This document shows, piece by piece, positions 18,642 to 27,552 of a stretch of 64,000 nt of DNA (positions are counted from its first letter, which is position 1; the number at the start of each line of letters is the position of its first letter). The stretch is from Bdellovibrio bacteriovorus (GTDB lineage: Bacteria > Bdellovibrionota > Bdellovibrionia > Bdellovibrionales > Bdellovibrionaceae), in assembly GCF_002208115.1 (NCBI RefSeq), contig NZ_CP020946.1, forward strand, positions 1,240,001-1,304,000, read 5' to 3'. The notes under the pieces were generated by a model. That model ran no database searches and was not told where the DNA came from. It saw only the letters and a program-made list of their open reading frames with translations. The translations under genes were made by a program, and so were the position numbers.

Positions 18642-19742
18642 CTATTTGTCGTGATGTTTGGAGGCATTGTAGGCCTTGCGACCGGCCCGGTGTTGCAGGA
18701 CGTGGGCGGATGTTTCAAGCAGAGCACAGGACAGGTCTGCGCAGCGATCCAGCAGTTCCTGGGCGGCTTCCGTCAGAGCCTGAGTCTGTTGCACGTAGCG
18801 CACGTTGTACTCCATGTTTTCAGAACTCCACCCCAGGGAATGAGCGATAAAAGGAAACGGCGGCAGATGATAGCCGAGCTCCGAGAAGAAGCCCATCATG
18901 TGACCCGCGACGGCCTGCACGTTGTCCTGGCCTCCGGTGATAATGAATCCCGCGACCTTGTTGCGAATCAGTTGGTTGTTTTTGATGGTGATTTGATTCT
19001 GAATGCAGTTAAAGCGTTCGGCCATTTTATAATACAATGAACTGGCCGAACCCCAGCGAATCGGGGTGGCCACGATCATCACATCCGCCCAGTGAATTAG
19101 GTCTTCATACACGCGATCCAACTGGTCGGTGGGATCCATCTGCGTGATGGAACAGGGCCAGGTGCAGGCGTGCGCACTTTTGGAATAGAAGCCCTCGCAG
19201 TGGCGAAACTTCAGTTCGCGGATTTTTTGCAGACGCGTTTCATAGCCTTTGCTTTCGGCGTGCTTCAGGGTTTGTTCCAGTAAAAGCTCCGAGGTTGAAA
19301 CTCGCGGATGGGCGTTGTCCATGACAGTGGTGGAAATTCCCACCACCCGCAGCGGGCCGGGTTCGCGCTGCACTTTGCGGGTCAGGGGATGAGGTTCGTG
19401 AGGCATGCGTCCTCGCGCCGTGGCGCTGGCCAGGTCCACCCACAGTTCGCCATTTTCGGTTTTTAAATTATAGACGGGCACATGATCGGCCTCATAGCCG
19501 GGCTCGCCCAATCCGGTGCGATAGTGGAATTTATAGTAGTGCCAGGGGCAGACTACATAGTCGCCCTCAAGCTGACCATCACCCAAAGGGCCACCGACGT
19601 GATTGCACACCCCGGAAATGGCGGTGAATTCGTTGTCTTTAAAAATCAGAGCCAGCTTGGTCCGGTGAACTTCGATCTGCTGCAGGTTTTTCTTCTGCAG
19701 CAGATCGGTCGGACCCAGCTTGTGCCATTGAGGTTGTGACAT
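18642..19742 (-). CDS. Rieske [2Fe-2S] protein fused to an NADPH-dependent FMN reductase/flavodoxin-like domain
   Basis: Residues 5-110 form a Rieske ferredoxin domain with both ligand pairs (CNH at 46-48 and CPWH at 65-68). From about residue 130 (LRVVGISTTVMD) the protein becomes a flavodoxin-like NAD(P)H:FMN oxidoreductase with VMIVATPIRWGSASSLYYKMAERF and GFIITGGQDNVQ. A Cys-rich stretch (HCEGFYSKSAHACTWPCS) sits in between. The likely job is cytoplasmic electron transfer from a flavin to an iron-sulfur centre; partner and substrate are unknown. No signal peptide and no clear Shine-Dalgarno are present. Confidence 0.85.
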   Translation of the reverse strand: MSQPQWHKLGPTDLLQKKNLQQIEVHRTKLALIFKDNEFTAISGVCNHVGGPLGDGQLEGDYVVCPWHYYKFHYRTGLGEPGYEADHVPVYNLKTENGELWVDLASATARGRMPHEPHPLTRKVQREPGPLRVVGISTTVMDNAHPRVSTSELLLEQTLKHAESKGYETRLQKIRELKFRHCEGFYSKSAHACTWPCSITQMDPTDQLDRVYEDLIHWADVMIVATPIRWGSASSLYYKMAERFNCIQNQITIKNNQLIRNKVAGFIITGGQDNVQAVAGHMMGFFSELGYHLPPFPFIAHSLGWSSENMEYNVRYVQQTQALTEAAQELLDRCADLSCALLETSAHVLQHRAGRKAYNASKHHDK

Positions 19743-19803
19743 GTCTTTATTGGAACCAAAAAGAATGGTTCAGGAAAGAAATGTCAGTCGGATCTGATGA
19801 AGG

Positions 19804-20700
19804 TCAAAGATAAGGCAGGATGCGGGTGATGCGCGTGACATCTTCGCCGCGACAGCCTGTGCTGGTACAGCGGTTGGAAACAGTGCAGGACCCTTGGTAT
19901 ACGAAGTCAGTGTCACCCCGGACCAAGATGCCTTCGATGACCCCGGAAGAATTAAATACTGCGGAGCCTGAGTTTCCTCCATAGGTATCCAGATTTGCGA
20001 CGAAATGTTCGGCTTCCGTGGCACTGCGCACTTTGGCCCCGGCGGCGATCTTGGTGGGAAGCCCTACCGGGTGTCCAATCACAACCAATGAGGCTCCGAA
20101 TTTGACGCTTCCGCTTTTGCGGGTTTTCAAAACGGCATGGTTGTTCACAGGTCGATCCAGTTTGATCAGGGCAAAGTCGGACCCGGTTGCCAGCACTTCG
20201 CTGTGAATGATTTCAGCGCAGCGATAGACTTCGGTGGATGGCACTTCACGCGGCTGAACTCCGGCTGATTTTATGGCGTAACCAAAGACGAAACGGGTTT
20301 CGCTGCAATCACGCACCGATCGCACGCAATGACCGGCGGTGGCTATGACGTCGGGCGCCACCAAGGAGCCTGAACAGAAGGCGGCATTTTCCTGTTCTCC
20401 GAAACGTTCCGAAGCGCAAAGGTTGTAAGATCTGCGGAAAGTTTGAGCAGAGATGCGTGTGATCTCTGCGCCTTCCTGTAAGTTTTCTTCCTTGATCAAC
20501 GCCACTGTCGAGTCGGCCAAACGCCTTTGTAAAGTTGATTTTACTTCATACAGGTCTTTGCGGTTGTCGCTGCCATAGATGACTTTTTCCTGCAGCTCCG
20601 GGGTTTCTTGCGGAGTGACGACCGAGGGTTCACCCGGAGTGCTGTTTTCGCAGGCACTTAAAAACACTAATAAAGAAAAACATAAAACTGTTTTTTGCAT
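19804..20700 (-). CDS. Trypsin-like serine protease lipoprotein
   Basis: A lipoprotein signal (CFSLLVFLSAC) anchors a chymotrypsin-fold protease of 298 residues. The triad is visible: His in TAGHC, Asp in SDFALIKL and Ser in GGNSGSAVF. The GNSGS nucleophile motif and the IGHPVGLP segment resemble glutamyl-endopeptidase/V8-like branches rather than classical trypsin. The C-terminus carries four Cys. It probably sits on the periplasmic face of a membrane or on the surface. Substrate unknown. Confidence 0.87.
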   Translation of the reverse strand: MQKTVLCFSLLVFLSACENSTPGEPSVVTPQETPELQEKVIYGSDNRKDLYEVKSTLQRRLADSTVALIKEENLQEGAEITRISAQTFRRSYNLCASERFGEQENAAFCSGSLVAPDVIATAGHCVRSVRDCSETRFVFGYAIKSAGVQPREVPSTEVYRCAEIIHSEVLATGSDFALIKLDRPVNNHAVLKTRKSGSVKFGASLVVIGHPVGLPTKIAAGAKVRSATEAEHFVANLDTYGGNSGSAVFNSSGVIEGILVRGDTDFVYQGSCTVSNRCTSTGCRGEDVTRITRILPYL

Positions 20701-20926
20701 CCGTTATCTTCCTTTGATGGGGATTGGCGGGACGGCCCTGTCCCGGTACTGCATGACCCCGAAGAAACAGGAAAAGGTTAACCCGGCGGCCGTTTTTTGG
20801 GTCTTACCATAGGGGAATTTGAGCATTCCTATATTCTTGGTGGAACACTTTCCGGCCTAGGGTGGACCCGGCAGGGTTGCTCTTAAGGCAGGGGATCAAC
20901 AAAATGGGTGGTACGGAGAACGAAAC

Positions 20927-21202
20927 ATGTTGGCGGAGACTATGACCCAGGATGCGGATATTAGAGATCGTTTGGCGAAGGTTCTTGAGAGCGTAATTCA
21001 AGAGATGACTTCCTGCTATGAACAGGTGGAAGTGACCTTTGCAGCAGGCGACAAGACAACAGTGTATAAAGTGACGGTGCCGCAGGAGTATCGCGGAAAG
21101 TTGATCGGATCTCAGGGGAAGAACATCACTTCGCTTCGTAACATTATCGGGGCAATGGCTGGCAATCACGGCTTTCGCGCGATCATAGAGCTCGTAATCT
21201 GA
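20927..21202 (+). CDS. khpA: KH-domain RNA-binding protein (KhpA-like)
   Basis: The 91-residue protein is a single KH domain with the GxxG loop in KLIGSQGKNITSLRNIIGAMAG, the hallmark of KhpA/YlqC-type small RNA-binding proteins. These often pair with KhpB/Jag and affect cell division and sRNA biology in other bacteria. GGAG lies eight bases before the ATG; a second ATG 15 bases in is also plausible. It stands alone, 107 bases before the next gene. The 226 bases upstream hold no gene that I can support. Confidence 0.82.
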   Translation: MLAETMTQDADIRDRLAKVLESVIQEMTSCYEQVEVTFAAGDKTTVYKVTVPQEYRGKLIGSQGKNITSLRNIIGAMAGNHGFRAIIELVI

Positions 21203-21281
21203 ACCTGTCGCAGCGTTCCCTTTGTTTGTCGTACGGAACTCTTCGTCCATTTTAACCTTGCAACTTTGGTATTAAATGTAA

Positions 21282-21309
21282 AAAATCCCTCATGTCGGTG
21301 GGGGATTTT
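21282..21309 (+). promoter_or_regulatory. Hairpin burying the ribosome binding site of the TIGR02147 gene
   Basis: AAAATCCC (21282-21289) can pair perfectly with GGGATTTT (21302-21309). The second arm contains the G-run that serves as Shine-Dalgarno for the GTG start at 21310. It could act as a terminator for khpA, as a translational switch, or as both. Confidence 0.5.
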
Positions 21310-22065
21310 GTGTCTAATCAATTCGGTGCCCTTTTAAAAAACAAACTTGAGGAAATTCAGAAAAAGAACCCTCGATTTTCCTTCCGCTCTTTAGCAAAAA
21401 AAGTGGGCATTTCACCCGGCTGTTTGAACGAGCTGATGCACGGCAAACGTCCTTTGAGTGAATTTTACGCCAACAAGATCGTGCTGGGGTTGGAGCTGGG
21501 GACAGAGGAACGCAACGAAGTCTATTCTTTGATCTCTACGCGTTCCCGTAAATTTGCCGCGCAAAAAACTTTGGCTGAAAAAGAGCTGGAGCTGATTGCC
21601 AGTTGGGAGCACTTTGCCATCCTGAACCTGATCCGTATGAAGACCTTCAAGCCGGACCCGGAGTGGATTGCTGAACGCCTGGCGCTGCCGTTGGAGAAAG
21701 TTCAGCAAAGTCTGGATCTGCTTTTGGATCTGGGCTTTATCAAGCGCAAGGGCAATTCCATCGCGCGTTCCGTGGCCAGTCTTGCCACCACCACCGATAT
21801 TCCGAGTGAAGCCCTGGTTCAGGCCCACGTGTCTGACATGCACAAGGCCATCGAGGTTCTGAAAAGAACTCCGATCGACCGCCGTGATTATTCGGCCATC
21901 ACCATGGCGATCAACCCGCACAAAATGGAAGAGGCCAAGAGTTTGATTAAAAAATTCCGCCGTAAACTGTCCATGCTGGTTGAAGAGGGTGACATGACCG
22001 AAGTGTACAATCTGAATATCCAGTTCTTCCCCCTGACTGTTGCTGAAAGTGAGAAGCCGCTATGA
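21310..22065 (+). CDS. TIGR02147-family regulator (helix-turn-helix plus DUF4423-like)
   Basis: The product, about 251 residues, begins with an HTH-like segment (SFRSLAKKVGISPGCLNELMHGKRPLS) and continues with the family core EWIAERLALPLEKVQQSLDLLLDLGFIKRKG. It ends in a helical domain (INPHKMEEAKSLIKKFRRKLS). This family is known almost only from Bdellovibrio-like bacteria and Fibrobacter and is regarded as regulatory. The start is set at GTG 21310 because it has a G-run five bases upstream; an ATG six codons earlier has no ribosome binding site. Its stop overlaps the following secreted-protein gene by four bases, so the two are made together. Confidence 0.82.
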   Translation: MSNQFGALLKNKLEEIQKKNPRFSFRSLAKKVGISPGCLNELMHGKRPLSEFYANKIVLGLELGTEERNEVYSLISTRSRKFAAQKTLAEKELELIASWEHFAILNLIRMKTFKPDPEWIAERLALPLEKVQQSLDLLLDLGFIKRKGNSIARSVASLATTTDIPSEALVQAHVSDMHKAIEVLKRTPIDRRDYSAITMAINPHKMEEAKSLIKKFRRKLSMLVEEGDMTEVYNLNIQFFPLTVAESEKPL

Positions 22066-23321
22066 TCAAAAAGACCCTGTTACCCCTGATTCTGATTTCA
22101 TTCGCGGGGTCGCTGGCACAGGCCGCATTTATCGGCGGTGATGAAAAAGGCAACGGCGGCAGCGTCATTTATTGCGAAGGCCGTGTGGAACATCAGCGTT
22201 ATGAAGTTCTGGATCTGTTTGAGGCCCGCGAGATTCAGACTTTTGAAATGGATGTTATTGAAGGCCCTGAGTATAAAAAAATCCTGCGCCAGATGATTGC
22301 CCGCATGGGGGAAATCAATCCAACCCGTGCAATTTTGTACACCTCGTTTCTGGAGACTTTTGATCGTGAAGCTTTGTTCCTGAAAGGCACCGAGTTCACT
22401 GATATTCCGGACCGTGGCTGGGGCGCTTTGCCAAAAGGTTGCATCCTGGTTCAGGGGGCTGTTCAGTATAAACGCCCCAGCATCAAGGGGCATCGCTATT
22501 ATTTCAATAAAGATGTCTGGGATCGCATGACCAATACCCAGCGCTCTGCTCTGGTGTTGCATGAGTTCATCTATCGTGAGGGTTTGCAGCCGGAAAACAA
22601 CTTCCAAACTTCCAATGGTGTCCGTCTGATGAACGGCTTCCTGCATTCCACGATGATGCGCGATGTGACCGTGCCTCAGTATATCGATCTGTTGCAAAGA
22701 TCGGGTCTGCAATTGGCGGACGTCAATGGCTACCACATCTTCCTGCATTCCGGTCAGGAACTGGGTCGTGGTCAGTCCTACAGGGTTTCCTACAATGACA
22801 TGGGTGTGGTTACCTCCGCGACTCTGGCCAGATCCTTCAATATGTCCGGTCCGGGAGGGCGTACCATGCCGGTTCACTGCGGGGAGTCCACGCCGGTAGA
22901 AAAGGGCGGGGGGACTATCAACTTCTGGCCGAATGGAAAAGTAAAGCATATTCAAATGGGCTGCACTTCCGCCGGATTTGTTCTGCGTTCGAAAGAGGCC
23001 ATTGGTCAGGCGACGGCTACGGAACTGTTTTATAACGAGCAGGGCTTGCTGACTCAGATCAAAACTCTTCAGTTGGAATTCAATCATGTTGATTACAGCC
23101 TTCGTTCGACTCGTCCGGGTGGTTTTATCAACTTCTATCTCACCGGAGAGCCGGCTCAGATTTGCATCGGTAATTACTATGCCGATCACCAGCGCAGTTG
23201 GATGCGTGATGCAAATGGCGAGGGCGTGATCGTCGCTCAGTCCGGACATGACACCTTCGGTTTGACTTTGGATGGTCGCATCTTTGAGTCTGCAAAGTCC
23301 CGCTGCGGTTTTGAGCAGTAG
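22062..23321 (+). CDS. Secreted protein paired with the TIGR02147 regulator, unknown function
   Basis: A signal peptide (LLPLILISFAGSLAQA) precedes FIGGDEKGNGGSVIYC. The GNGG motif after the signal peptide is common in exported proteins of this lineage that follow TIGR02147 genes (recalled, not checked). The central part has SALVLHEFIYREG, which recalls the His-Glu of metal-dependent hydrolases but lacks a second His at HExxH spacing (His-Glu-Phe-Ile-Tyr). The C-terminal half is beta-rich with four Cys. The 419-residue protein is translationally coupled to the regulator (ATGA). Confidence 0.7.
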   Translation: MIKKTLLPLILISFAGSLAQAAFIGGDEKGNGGSVIYCEGRVEHQRYEVLDLFEAREIQTFEMDVIEGPEYKKILRQMIARMGEINPTRAILYTSFLETFDREALFLKGTEFTDIPDRGWGALPKGCILVQGAVQYKRPSIKGHRYYFNKDVWDRMTNTQRSALVLHEFIYREGLQPENNFQTSNGVRLMNGFLHSTMMRDVTVPQYIDLLQRSGLQLADVNGYHIFLHSGQELGRGQSYRVSYNDMGVVTSATLARSFNMSGPGGRTMPVHCGESTPVEKGGGTINFWPNGKVKHIQMGCTSAGFVLRSKEAIGQATATELFYNEQGLLTQIKTLQLEFNHVDYSLRSTRPGGFINFYLTGEPAQICIGNYYADHQRSWMRDANGEGVIVAQSGHDTFGLTLDGRIFESAKSRCGFEQ

Positions 23322-23345
23322 ATCCTTCAGACAGAAAAGCTCAAT

Positions 23346-23380
23346 AAAAAAAGCCCGCTGGATTCAGCGGGCTTTTTTAT
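23346..23380. terminator. Bidirectional intrinsic terminator
   Basis: A perfect 13-pair stem (AAAAAGCCCGCTG and its complement) with a GATT loop has A- and T-runs on both sides. It separates the secreted-protein gene from the convergent gltS gene. Confidence 0.9.
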
Positions 23381-23399
23381 TTGATGTTTTGCAGTCGTA

Positions 23400-24584
23400 T
23401 TAGTTGCCAAACATGTTGATACAGAAGGTGACCAGCGCTGCGTTGATAAAATCGATGAAGCAGGAACCCACCAGCGGCACCACCAGGAAGGCCTTGTAAG
23501 CGTGGCCATAGCGCTGACTGAGCGAATGCATGTTGGCCATGGCGTTGGCCGTGGTTCCCATCATAAATCCGACATAGCCGGCACTCATCACGGAAGCCTC
23601 ATAGTCCTTGCCGGCCACCCAAAACGCCGGCCCCAGGGCCGTGACCGCGACCAGAATGGCCTGCACCGTCAGGAAAACCAAAATAGGCAATGCCGCGTTT
23701 TTCAGTTCTTCCAGCCGCAGGCTCATGATCGCCATGGCAATGAACAGGGTCAGGGCCACGGAGCCGATTTCCTCAATCCATTCCGGAGAGATTTTGAAAA
23801 CTGTTTTGGTGTCTTCGATATTGCGGAAGATCGCCGCCACCACCATGGAACCAATATAGATCGGCAGGGTGATTTGCAAAGAGCTGATCCAGGAGCTGAT
23901 CGTAGTGCCAATCCCCATGATCAGAGTCAGCGCCAGAAGGTGCATCAGCAGATCGCGACCCGCGAAGGATTTTAGCATCATCGATTCCTGATGTGCACCG
24001 CTGTCATGATCCACCGGATGCTTTAGTTTTTTCTTATTAATAAGATATGTGGCCAGCGGAGTTCCGATCAGGCCGCCCAGCACAATACCACCCATGGCCG
24101 TGGTCACACCAATCACCGAAGCGCCTTCGACACCAGCAGCTTCAAAGACCGGTCCGAACGCCAGGGCGGTGCCCGGGCCACCTGTCAAAGACACAGCGCC
24201 GGTCAGAACTCCCATCAGGGGGTGTTCACCCATCATTTTTGCAAGACCAATTCCTGCGATAATCTGCACCAGCAGGCCGCCGATGGTCAGAAGCAGGAAG
24301 AACACAACGGCGCGACCGCCTTCTTTAAGCAGGCGCACAGAGGCGGAATAGCCGACCGAGGTGAAGAAGGTGATCATCAAAGCTTCTTCAAAGGCTTTGT
24401 TGAATGTCAGCACGAAAAGGCCCTGGGCCTTCAGGGTTGAAATGATGATGGCGACAATAAATCCGCCGATGACCGGAGACGGCAGATTGTACTTGTCCAG
24501 AATCTGGATTTTGCTTTTAATAAACCGGCCGAAATACACGACCAGAGCTGCCAGGGCGACGGTTTGAAATGCTGTTAATGTCAT
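23400..24584 (-). CDS. gltS: Sodium/glutamate symporter
   Basis: The product, about 394 residues, is a polytopic membrane protein with the GltS signatures YNLPSPVIGGFIVA, the first re-entrant GAVSLTGGPGTALAFGP and the second AGYVGFMMGTTANAMANMHSL. It imports glutamate with Na+. The start is placed at ATG 24584; a TTG two codons upstream is a poorer choice. Uptake of amino acids released from prey is a reasonable but unproved role. Confidence 0.93.
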   Translation of the reverse strand: MTLTAFQTVALAALVVYFGRFIKSKIQILDKYNLPSPVIGGFIVAIIISTLKAQGLFVLTFNKAFEEALMITFFTSVGYSASVRLLKEGGRAVVFFLLLTIGGLLVQIIAGIGLAKMMGEHPLMGVLTGAVSLTGGPGTALAFGPVFEAAGVEGASVIGVTTAMGGIVLGGLIGTPLATYLINKKKLKHPVDHDSGAHQESMMLKSFAGRDLLMHLLALTLIMGIGTTISSWISSLQITLPIYIGSMVVAAIFRNIEDTKTVFKISPEWIEEIGSVALTLFIAMAIMSLRLEELKNAALPILVFLTVQAILVAVTALGPAFWVAGKDYEASVMSAGYVGFMMGTTANAMANMHSLSQRYGHAYKAFLVVPLVGSCFIDFINAALVTFCINMFGN

Positions 24585-24623
24585 GCCCAAAGCCTAGCGT
24601 GGCCCGTCGCCGCTGTCCACCCT

Positions 24624-26156
24624 TTAGCTGGCTTTCGGGCGTCCGTTAAGAACGCCTTCCACGGATTCCACCATCATATCGAGCTGCTGGGACTGACTGG
24701 ACAGCTCCACCGAGGCCGCCGCGGTTTCTTCAGAAGAGGCGGCGTTGTTCTGGGTCACTTTGTCCAGATCGTGCAGAGCGCGCGAGATCTGGTCGATACC
24801 TGTCGACTGCTCCTGACTGGCCTGGGCAATTTCATTGTTTAAAGTCGAAACTTTTTGTGACTCTTGCACAATTGTCTGCAAAGTTTCACCGCCTTGCAGA
24901 GCGGATTTGTAACTGACGTCGATCTGGCTGACACTTTCAGAAATCAAACCTGATATTTCCTTCGCGGATTGGGCGGATTTCAGTGCCAACTGGCGCACGG
25001 CTTCGGCAACAACCGAGAAACCTCGTCCATTTTCACCGGCGCGGGCGGCTTCCACGGCAGCATTCAGGGCCAGCAGATTTGTCTGAAAGGCAATATCGTC
25101 AATCAGACCGGTGATCTCCTGCACCTTTTTCGCCGTGACCGAAACGGTTTGCATTGAAGTGATCAGTTCCTGCATGTTTTGTTCGCCCCGCACCGCCGCC
25201 TCCATGGCAGAAGTGGACAGCAGTCGGGCATTCTGGGCATTGTCAGAATTCATTTTCACCATGCTGGTCAGTTCTTCGATGGAAGCGGATGTTTCCTCCA
25301 GGGCCGCAGCCGCTTCTGTGGCCGATGTGCTGAGGCCTTGTGAAGCATTGGATATCTCAGAACTTGTGGCGGAAAGGTGCTGGCTGGAGTTTCTGATGCT
25401 GTTGACGGCGGTGCGCAGGTTTTCCAGCGGCTTGCGCAGGACAACCCACGCGAAAAGAACGCTCAGAATAAGTCCGAAGAAAGAAAAAAGAAGGATCTTC
25501 TTCACTGAAGCCTGGCTGGCGGCATTGGTGGTGGCCAGGCTGCTGGTGATGGCAAAGACTCCGTGAAGTTTTCCATCCGACCAGTTTTCCATGTCATGTC
25601 CCAGCACATCTTTCCCATTGCCAAAAGGGCTTTGAGACGGCTGGCCGTGACATATTAAGCAGCCTTGTTTTTCAGACAGCCGTACTGGGCGATAGACGAT
25701 GACTGATTCATCGCTGGTGGTGACGATTTCCTTCAGGGTCGGTTCATTGAGAAAGCGATTGTAGATCTGCATTTCATCAGTTCGAGCCAGGTTTTCCTCC
25801 CGGCGAGGCTCTGGAGAAAAGACCCTGAACTTATAACCACTGCGCTCGGACTGCTCCTGACCCACTTTGATCGAAGCGAAAATCGGAACCCGTCGCAGAA
25901 TGTTCATCTTTAAATCCTTCGGGACATTTCCATCAGGATAGCGACTGCCAATATCATTGATAAATTCAGCAAGCCCTCCTTGGGAGGCGACGTAATCGCG
26001 CGTGCCCTCCAGTTGATCCAGGATGGCCCGGCTCTTGTCGATCAGGTCTTTTTCGCCCTGATCGTGGACCTCGGATCGCGAGACCTGGGTGGCGGCAATA
26101 ACTGAGACAACAGCGGCCAGGGAAACAATGGCGGTAATTTTTGTGATCAGCTTCAA
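24624..26156 (-). CDS. Chemoreceptor with periplasmic c-type haem (DUF3365/Tll0287-like) sensor
   Basis: The start is a TTG ending at 26156, chosen for a GGGAGG six bases upstream and because it begins just before a membrane segment ([16 protein letters not shown]). The periplasmic domain (about 25-230) contains CLICH at 166-170, a covalent haem-c motif, in the context [18 protein letters not shown] typical of DUF3365-type sensors. After a second membrane segment the cytoplasmic part is a long methyl-accepting signalling coiled coil with the hairpin tip [22 protein letters not shown]. No HAMP domain is obvious. It should report O2, NO or redox state to CheA. A dyad for an FNR-type activator lies 52 bases upstream. 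Confidence 0.9.
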   Translation of the reverse strand: MKLITKITAIVSLAAVVSVIAATQVSRSEVHDQGEKDLIDKSRAILDQLEGTRDYVASQGGLAEFINDIGSRYPDGNVPKDLKMNILRRVPIFASIKVGQEQSERSGYKFRVFSPEPRREENLARTDEMQIYNRFLNEPTLKEIVTTSDESVIVYRPVRLSEKQGCLICHGQPSQSPFGNGKDVLGHDMENWSDGKLHGVFAITSSLATTNAASQASVKKILLFSFFGLILSVLFAWVVLRKPLENLRTAVNSIRNSSQHLSATSSEISNASQGLSTSATEAAAALEETSASIEELTSMVKMNSDNAQNARLLSTSAMEAAVRGEQNMQELITSMQTVSVTAKKVQEITGLIDDIAFQTNLLALNAAVEAARAGENGRGFSVVAEAVRQLALKSAQSAKEISGLISESVSQIDVSYKSALQGGETLQTIVQESQKVSTLNNEIAQASQEQSTGIDQISRALHDLDKVTQNNAASSEETAAASVELSSQSQQLDMMVESVEGVLNGRPKAS

Positions 26157-26207
26157 GCACAACCTCCCGTGCCCTATCAGTGTAAGATGGGCCGGGGGAG
26201 AGTAATG

Positions 26208-26221
26208 ATGATGCAGATCAT
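26208..26221 (-). promoter_or_regulatory. FNR/DNR-type box for the haem chemoreceptor
   Basis: ATGAT-GCAG-ATCAT is a perfect five-base dyad with the four-base spacing of FNR-family sites. With a class II layout the -10 element would fall at TACACT (26179-26184, minus strand), four of six matches to TATAAT and one base from the ideal position. Confidence 0.6.
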
Positions 26222-26243
26222 AAAATAAATTATTATTCATTGG

Positions 26244-26264
26244 GATGTTTCAGACTGAAACATC
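26244..26264. repeat. 10-1-10 inverted repeat
   Basis: GATGTTTCAG is followed after one base by its exact complement. It directly abuts the stop codon of the ZIP gene and lies upstream of the chemoreceptor. With a one-base loop a hairpin is unlikely in RNA and there is no T-run, so a dimeric regulator site is the likelier reading. Confidence 0.55.
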
Positions 26265-27011
26265 TTAGGACTGACCGATGATCCAGTTCATTACAATAAC
26301 GGACAAGGCCCCGGCGACAAACTGCTTTTGCCACAGGTAAGTCATGCGGGTCTCTTTCATTTTGGCGAAGATTTCCTCCAGGGTCACACTGATCATCGCC
26401 CCACCCGCGAAAGCCAGGATGAAAGGAAGGGATGCCGATGTGATGCTGGTGAAAATGCCGCCCAAAGCACCGCCCAGAATTTCCATGACACCGGTTAATG
26501 CGGCACCAAAGAAGGCCACTTTGCGGGACATGCCAATTGAAAGGAAAGCTGCGGCAGTGGCAAGTCCTTCCGGGAAGTTCTGAAACACGATGGCGCCCAC
26601 GACTGTCCAGCCGTTGGCGGTGGAAATGGAATCAGCGCTCAGCGCAGCTCCCGAAGCCAAACCTTCGGGGAGGTTGTGCAGCATCATAGCCGTCACGAAA
26701 AGCCAGGCTCTTCGGTGAACAGACCATTCGGAGGGCGACACGCTATGGATCAGATGACTCAGTCCATAGATGGAAGCCACACCGAGCGCCAGGGCAAGAG
26801 ACACCCCGAAGGAGCTGTGTGTGCTTGAGTAAGCAGGGCCGATCAGATTAAAGGCCGCCGCCGCCAGCATCATCCCGATGGCAAAGTCCAGATTCAGACT
26901 GCGCCAGGGATTCCAGCCGGTGGTTTTGTTTTTAAGAATGGGAAGGGCACCGAGCATTGTTGAAAGCCCGGTGATCCCTCCTGCCAATAATCCCATCAGT
27001 GCGCTGCCCAT
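26265..27011 (-). CDS. ZIP-family metal transporter
   Basis: The 248-residue membrane protein has the two ZIP metal-binding helices: MMLHNLPEGLASG and FQNFPEGLATA. The loop between helices III and IV is short. It belongs to the GufA/ZupT branch that imports Zn2+, Fe2+ or Mn2+ into the cytoplasm. AAGGA precedes the start. It lies 34 bases after dps on the same strand, so metal supply and iron storage are probably coexpressed. Confidence 0.9.
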   Translation of the reverse strand: MGSALMGLLAGGITGLSTMLGALPILKNKTTGWNPWRSLNLDFAIGMMLAAAAFNLIGPAYSSTHSSFGVSLALALGVASIYGLSHLIHSVSPSEWSVHRRAWLFVTAMMLHNLPEGLASGAALSADSISTANGWTVVGAIVFQNFPEGLATAAAFLSIGMSRKVAFFGAALTGVMEILGGALGGIFTSITSASLPFILAFAGGAMISVTLEEIFAKMKETRMTYLWQKQFVAGALSVIVMNWIIGQS

Positions 27012-27045
27012 GTTCTACATCCTTTCTCGATAATTCAAATCGGGA

Positions 27046-27552
27046 TCAGGATCTGTGACTGCGGATCATCCAAGCGGCTTTTTCATGGAAGCCGATCAGG
27101 TCCTCGTACAAAGTCACAGCACTGGTTTCTTCCGCATCCTCTGCGGTTTCCAGTCGGGATTTCAAAGCGATGGCCAGATTTGTGTGGTCCTGGCTGAGCA
27201 TTTCGATCATTTGGCTGGCGGTCAGTTTGTCAGAAGCCTCCTGAATGGAGGACAGTTCTCTGAACTCTTTGAAGCTGCCCGGAGCTTTGACTTTCAAAGC
27301 GCGGATCACTTCCGCCGTGCGATCGACGAATTCAGCCAACTGGCCGTATTGTTCTTCAAACAGTTTGTGCAAAGAGAAGAACATTGGACCTTCCACGTTC
27401 CAGTGGAAGTTTTGGGTTTTAAGTTGCAGCAGATATTCCTCAGCCAAAGATTTTTTCAGCGTTTCAACAACAGCACTGGTGCCGGTTTCGACCGATTTTA
27501 TATTGCTGACGGATTTGTTTTCATTCAGTGAATGGGCGTTTTGTGATCTCAT
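27046..27552 (-). CDS. dps: Dps ferritin-like DNA-protection protein
   Basis: The 168-residue protein has the Dps ferroxidase signatures: the helix with LLQLKTQNFHWNVEGPMFFSLHKLFEEQYGQLAEFVDRTAEVIRAL supplies His and Asp/Glu ligands at the dimer interface. It stores iron by oxidising Fe2+ with peroxide and shields DNA. A strong AAGGAGG precedes the ATG. An OxyR-type operator lies about 100-140 bases upstream and the oxyR gene is the next gene on that side, so peroxide induction is strongly suggested. Confidence 0.95.
   Translation of the reverse strand: MRSQNAHSLNENKSVSNIKSVETGTSAVVETLKKSLAEEYLLQLKTQNFHWNVEGPMFFSLHKLFEEQYGQLAEFVDRTAEVIRALKVKAPGSFKEFRELSSIQEASDKLTASQMIEMLSQDHTNLAIALKSRLETAEDAEETSAVTLYEDLIGFHEKAAWMIRSHRS

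Noticed and set aside
22098-23249. 383-codon open frame opposite the secreted TIGR02147 partner
   Set aside because: The plus-strand gene has a signal peptide and coupling to its neighbour; the antisense frame has neither.
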